The notes under the pieces were generated by a model. That model was not told the origin of the DNA, made no database searches, and saw only the letters and a program-made list of their open reading frames with translations. From the NCBI GenBank assembly GCA_002254285.1, contig NIUZ01000006.1:1-33292 (forward strand): a stretch of DNA of 33,292 nt, read 5' to 3'. Positions 29,545 through 33,292 of this stretch are shown in pieces. Position 1 is the first letter of the stretch, and the number at the start of each line of letters is the position of its first letter. Origin of the DNA: Bacteroidetes bacterium 4572_112. GTDB taxonomy: Bacteria > Bacteroidota > Bacteroidia > Bacteroidales > UBA1556. The position numbers and the translations under genes were made by a program.

Positions 29545-29569
29545 TTTCACATTAAAACAGCATTAAGTA

Positions 29570-30295
29570 ATGGCAATAAAAATTGATACATCAAAATATA
29601 AGATTCTACTTGTTGATGACGAGGAGGATATTCTAGAATTTATGGCTTATAATTTACGCAAGGAAGGTTATGAGGTTCATACTGCTGAGGATGGAGCTGT
29701 GGGAGTTAAAAAAGCCAAGGAAATAGTCCCAGACCTTATTGTGCTTGATGTGATGATGCCAAATATGGATGGTATGGAAGCCTGCGAAATTATTAATGGC
29801 ATTGACGAATTGAAAAATACCATTAAAATATTTCTTACTGCCAGATCCGAAGATTATTCGCAAATTGCTGGTTTTGATGCTGGTGCTGACGACTATGTTG
29901 CTAAACCAATTAAGCCAAAGGTATTGGTTAGCAGAATAAATGCATTACTTCGCCGAAGAGAAAAAACATCAAATAGTGATGGTGTTGATGATAATAGCCA
30001 TTTGATTGAACTACATAATCTTACCATCGATACCGAGAGGTATATTGTGCTTCGCAAAGGGGAGGAACATTCGCTGCCTCGCAAGGAGTTCAAATTGTTG
30101 CTACTGCTTACTTCCAAGCCTGGCAAAGTATTTACTCGCGAGGAAATACTTGAAAAAGTATGGGGAAATGAAGTGATAGTTGGAGATAGAACAATTGATG
30201 TGCATATTCGTAAACTCCGTGATAAGCTTAAACTAAAAAGAATAGTTACAGTGAAAGGTATTGGGTATAAATTCATAGAGAAGAATGAAGAATAA
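29570..30295 (+). CDS. OmpR/PhoB-type response regulator
   Basis: ILLVDDEEDILEFM...DLIVLDVMMPNMDGMEAC...IFLTAR...GADDYVAKPI; C-terminal winged helix VGDRTIDVHIRKLRDKL. Confidence 0.95.
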   Translation: MAIKIDTSKYKILLVDDEEDILEFMAYNLRKEGYEVHTAEDGAVGVKKAKEIVPDLIVLDVMMPNMDGMEACEIINGIDELKNTIKIFLTARSEDYSQIAGFDAGADDYVAKPIKPKVLVSRINALLRRREKTSNSDGVDDNSHLIELHNLTIDTERYIVLRKGEEHSLPRKEFKLLLLLTSKPGKVFTREEILEKVWGNEVIVGDRTIDVHIRKLRDKLKLKRIVTVKGIGYKFIEKNEE

Positions 30296-31346
30296 TCAAA
30301 GCCCTCAACGATTATCTATTATTACCACTATTTCGTTATTGTTGGTGAATATTGTGATATATACAATATTTAGCCTACTGTATGATCAAATGCATATTTG
30401 GACCTATATATTGGGCTTTCTTACCTCTTTTATATTCTCTTACTTTATTATATATCAAACACTTGAAACCTTTATTTATAAGAAGATAAAGCTTATATAT
30501 AAAACCATTCATAGACTTAAAAGGGGGCGAAAATCTTCGGATAAAAGTTTTGATTTGCAAACGGACTTAGATTTACTTGAGAACGTAAATAAGGAATTTA
30601 TTGATTGGGCTAATTCTCAAAAAAATGAGATTAAGCAAATGAAAGAGCTTGAGCAATATCGTCGAAATTTTGTGGGCAATGTTTCGCATGAGCTTAAAAC
30701 CCCAATTTTCAATATACAAGGTTATATACATACATTGCTTGATGGTGGAATCCATGATGATAATATTAATGTAAAATACCTTGAAAAGACTTCTAAAAGT
30801 GTTGACCGTATGATAAATATGGTGGAGGATTTGGAAACAATATCTGCTTTGGAGTCTGGCATTATTGAGATGAATTTTACAAAGTTCAATATTATTGACC
30901 TTACGCAAGAGGTAATAGAATTTTTGGAAGTAAAGGCACAAAATAAAAACATTAATCTGTTTGCTTCCATTGATGAAAGTAAAACTGCAGTTTTTGTTTT
31001 TGCAGATAAAGTTAGAATTCGTCAAATTATTATCAACCTGATTGATAATGCCATAAAATATACCAGTGATACTAATTCACCATATATAAAAGTTAGTTTT
31101 TACGATATGGATGAGAATATACTTATCGAGGTGAGTGATAATGGCTTGGGTATTTCAATGGAAAATATTCCTCATCTGTTTGATAGATTTTATCGTGTAG
31201 ACTCTGCTCGCTCTCGTGCACAAGGTGGTACAGGCCTTGGCCTTTCAATCGTTAAGCATATTATTGAAGCTCACAAACAAACAATTAATGTGCGTAGTAA
31301 CCTTGGTGTTGGTACTACTTTTTCCTTCACACTTAAGAAATCATAG
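30285..31346 (+). CDS. sensor histidine kinase (PhoR-like)
   Basis: Two N-terminal TMs; H-box NFVGNVSHELKTPIFNIQGYIHTLLDGG; N-box LIDNAIKYT; DNGLGISMENIPHLFDRFYRVDSARSRAQGGTGLGLSIVKHI; overlaps the response regulator by 11 nt. Confidence 0.95.
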   Translation: MKNNQSPQRLSIITTISLLLVNIVIYTIFSLLYDQMHIWTYILGFLTSFIFSYFIIYQTLETFIYKKIKLIYKTIHRLKRGRKSSDKSFDLQTDLDLLENVNKEFIDWANSQKNEIKQMKELEQYRRNFVGNVSHELKTPIFNIQGYIHTLLDGGIHDDNINVKYLEKTSKSVDRMINMVEDLETISALESGIIEMNFTKFNIIDLTQEVIEFLEVKAQNKNINLFASIDESKTAVFVFADKVRIRQIIINLIDNAIKYTSDTNSPYIKVSFYDMDENILIEVSDNGLGISMENIPHLFDRFYRVDSARSRAQGGTGLGLSIVKHIIEAHKQTINVRSNLGVGTTFSFTLKKS

Positions 31347-31384
31347 TAACTTTTAGTCCTTTTTAGAGATAGTAAATGCATAGC

Positions 31385-31416
31385 TTTGCTTTATATGGCT
31401 AATATTTGTACATTTG
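31385..31416 (+). promoter_or_regulatory. candidate promoter (TTTG-N20-TACATTTG) immediately upstream of the repeat array
   Basis: TTTG 31385-31388, TACATTTG 31409-31416. An alternative -7 box TAATTTTG lies at 31508-31515, after the repeats. Confidence 0.45.
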
Positions 31417-31418
31417 TA

Positions 31419-31493
31419 GCTCGTAATATTACGACTTATAATTATACAACTCGTAATATTACAACTCGTAATATTACAACTCGTAAATTTACG
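31419..31493. repeat. five tandem 15-bp dyad-symmetric repeats upstream of the second ATPase gene
   Basis: gctCGTAATATTACG / actTATAATTATAca / actcGTAATATTACa (x2) / actCGTAAATTTACG, contiguous from 31419 to 31493. Confidence 0.95.
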
Positions 31494-31535
31494 ACTTAAG
31501 ATTTAGCTAATTTTGTTTATTTACTAAGGATAAAT

Positions 31536-32714
31536 ATGAAAAAGAAAAGTAGTGAAATAATAAAGCTTCCAAATCCATTCAAGTTTGGTACAATAGTCGA
31601 TAACGATAGGTTCTGTAATCGTATTGATGAGTTGCGAACCCTTAAACAGTATGTTTATGATGGTTATTCGGTATGGTTGTTTTCGCCACGTAGGTACGGA
31701 AAAAGCTCTTTAGTAAAAAAGGCCTTTGCTCAAATAGATGACAGTACCACCATTTATATAGACCTTTATAATGTAAAATCCATTGATGATTTTGCGAAGA
31801 AATACTCCAAAGCACTAGCCGATAATTTGTTTAATTGGAAAACTGGGATTAAAAAAATCAGCACTTCATTGTCAAAATATTTTAGCTCACTTTATCCTAA
31901 AGTATCAGTAGGAACGGATGGTATTCCATCAATGTCAATTGAGAAAAAGGAAATAAACCAACAGGTAGATATTGAGCAAATATTGAATATGCCTGAGAAG
32001 TTTGCCCAAGATAATAATATAAAAATATGTATTGCCTTTGACGAATTTCAAGAGGTAGAGCGTATTGACCCATTTATAATAAATTGGATGCGCACAGCTT
32101 TTCAAAACCATAAGCACATAAGCTATATTTTTCTGGGTAGTAAGCAATCATTGATGAAAGAGATTTTTGCTGATATAGAATCTCCATTTTATGAGTTTGC
32201 TGTAAAAATGGATCTTGCAGAAATATCGTCAGAAGATTTAAGTGAATTTATAAAAAATAAGTTTGATCAAAATAAGATTCCTATTTCACAAAATACTATA
32301 GATGAAATATTAAAACGCTCCGAAAGGCATCCTCATTTTACACAATACTTTGCCTCGGTGGTGTTTGATGCTATTAGGTATGGCGAGGAACAAGATGACG
32401 AAGATTTTGCCGACAGATGGATGGATAAAATAATTAATAGTCAAGGAATTATATTTCAAACCATTTATGACCAACTAGCAAGTAACCAAAGAAGTGTTAT
32501 TTCTGCAATTGCCCAAATGGAAGACAAGCAGGAGCTCTTTTCTGATAAGGTAAGAAAGGATTTTGGTCTGCCAGTAAGTTCTTCAATAGCCATTACTTTG
32601 AAGGCATTAATCAAAAAAAGCTTGGTATATAAAACTCCAGAAGGGAAATATAGAATAGATAACCCAGTATTTAAAGAGTGGATTTACAGACTAAATACAG
32701 GAGGTTTGAGGTAA
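31536..32714 (+). CDS. archaeal-type AAA ATPase (PF01637-like), paralog of 7752-8873
   Basis: FCNRIDELRTLKQY, Walker-A-like SPRRYGKSSLV, Walker B IKICIAFDEFQEV, YIFLGSKQSLMKEIFADIESPFYEF, wHTH-like SSSIAITLKALIKKSLVYKTPEGKYRIDNPVFKEWI. Confidence 0.88.
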   Translation: MKKKSSEIIKLPNPFKFGTIVDNDRFCNRIDELRTLKQYVYDGYSVWLFSPRRYGKSSLVKKAFAQIDDSTTIYIDLYNVKSIDDFAKKYSKALADNLFNWKTGIKKISTSLSKYFSSLYPKVSVGTDGIPSMSIEKKEINQQVDIEQILNMPEKFAQDNNIKICIAFDEFQEVERIDPFIINWMRTAFQNHKHISYIFLGSKQSLMKEIFADIESPFYEFAVKMDLAEISSEDLSEFIKNKFDQNKIPISQNTIDEILKRSERHPHFTQYFASVVFDAIRYGEEQDDEDFADRWMDKIINSQGIIFQTIYDQLASNQRSVISAIAQMEDKQELFSDKVRKDFGLPVSSSIAITLKALIKKSLVYKTPEGKYRIDNPVFKEWIYRLNTGGLR

Positions 32715-32844
32715 TACCAAATATATTCCTTCTGATAGTTATCGGATTTATTAAATCAGCAAGCTTGAATCATAAGTGGTATGATTAATATTTCATAACT
32801 TTGCAAATATCATTTGATACACTAAAATAACTAAACTCAAGAAT

Positions 32845-33292
32845 ATGAAAAAGTTCCTATTAATATTTTCAATGCTAATAATTTTCGCAATAGCATTGGC
32901 TTTTCTATTATTAAAAAACACTGCTCCCCAATACTCAGGAACAGTTTCTGATACAAATATTAAAGATAGTACAGAGGTGATATACGATAAATATGGTATA
33001 CCACATATTTATGCAAAATCTGGTGAGGATGCATATTTTGCCTTGGGTTATGCTCATGCGCAGGAGCGACTTTTTCAGATGGAAATGCTTCGTCGCTTAT
33101 CTAGCGGTAGATTAGCCGAAATACTTGGACCAAAGCTTATTCCTATTGATAAAAAAATGCTTAGCCTTGGCTTCAACGAATTTGCAAAGAAAAATGCTGA
33201 TGCAGTGCTGGAATCTGGTGAAACAGAAATGCTTTCTTTTGCCAGTGCATATCATAAAGGGGTGAACTCATTTATTGATAATGGTGTTTTGC
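32845..33292 (+). CDS. penicillin acylase (penicillin amidase) family protein, truncated by the window edge
   Basis: MKKFLLIFSMLIIFAIALAFLLL signal/TM; VIYDKYGIPHIYAKSGEDAYFALGYAHAQERLFQMEMLRRLSSGRLAEILG. Confidence 0.9.
   Translation, partial: MKKFLLIFSMLIIFAIALAFLLLKNTAPQYSGTVSDTNIKDSTEVIYDKYGIPHIYAKSGEDAYFALGYAHAQERLFQMEMLRRLSSGRLAEILGPKLIPIDKKMLSLGFNEFAKKNADAVLESGETEMLSFASAYHKGVNSFIDNGVL

Noticed and set aside
29893-31025. Antisense ORFs within the response regulator/histidine kinase genes
   Set aside because: Shadow ORFs; the plus-strand two-component genes are unambiguous.
31419-31493. Possible CRISPR array
   Set aside because: Units are contiguous 15-mers with no spacers, and there are no cas genes nearby.

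Overview
This is a low-GC Bacteroidota chromosomal window, indicated by TANNTTTG-type promoter boxes, a T9SS sorting tail, and MORN/YD-repeat secreted proteins. Conserved housekeeping genes are maf, efp, lepA, tex and rsmA, plus an OmpR-type response regulator/histidine kinase pair. No rRNA, tRNA or CRISPR array was recognised. Accessory content includes: (i) a compact PqqD-like / ATP-grasp / PLP-decarboxylase cassette (1861-4547) whose decarboxylase carries an N-terminal, RiPP-leader-like YxxPxI segment; (ii) two paralogous archaeal-type AAA ATPases (7752-8873 and 31536-32714), each preceded by its own private array of short dyad-symmetric tandem repeats next to a promoter box; (iii) a probable ATPase-MORN operon followed by a YD-like secreted protein; (iv) an ATP-cone/Mrr-like nuclease fusion next to rsmA. 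Several genes in the first 11 kb look decayed or split: a multi-rhodanese gene with several stops, a PiT phosphate transporter, and a MORN protein. These could be real decay or assembly errors. The best candidates for something undescribed are the ATPase-plus-private-repeat architecture and the PqqD/ATP-grasp/decarboxylase cassette.
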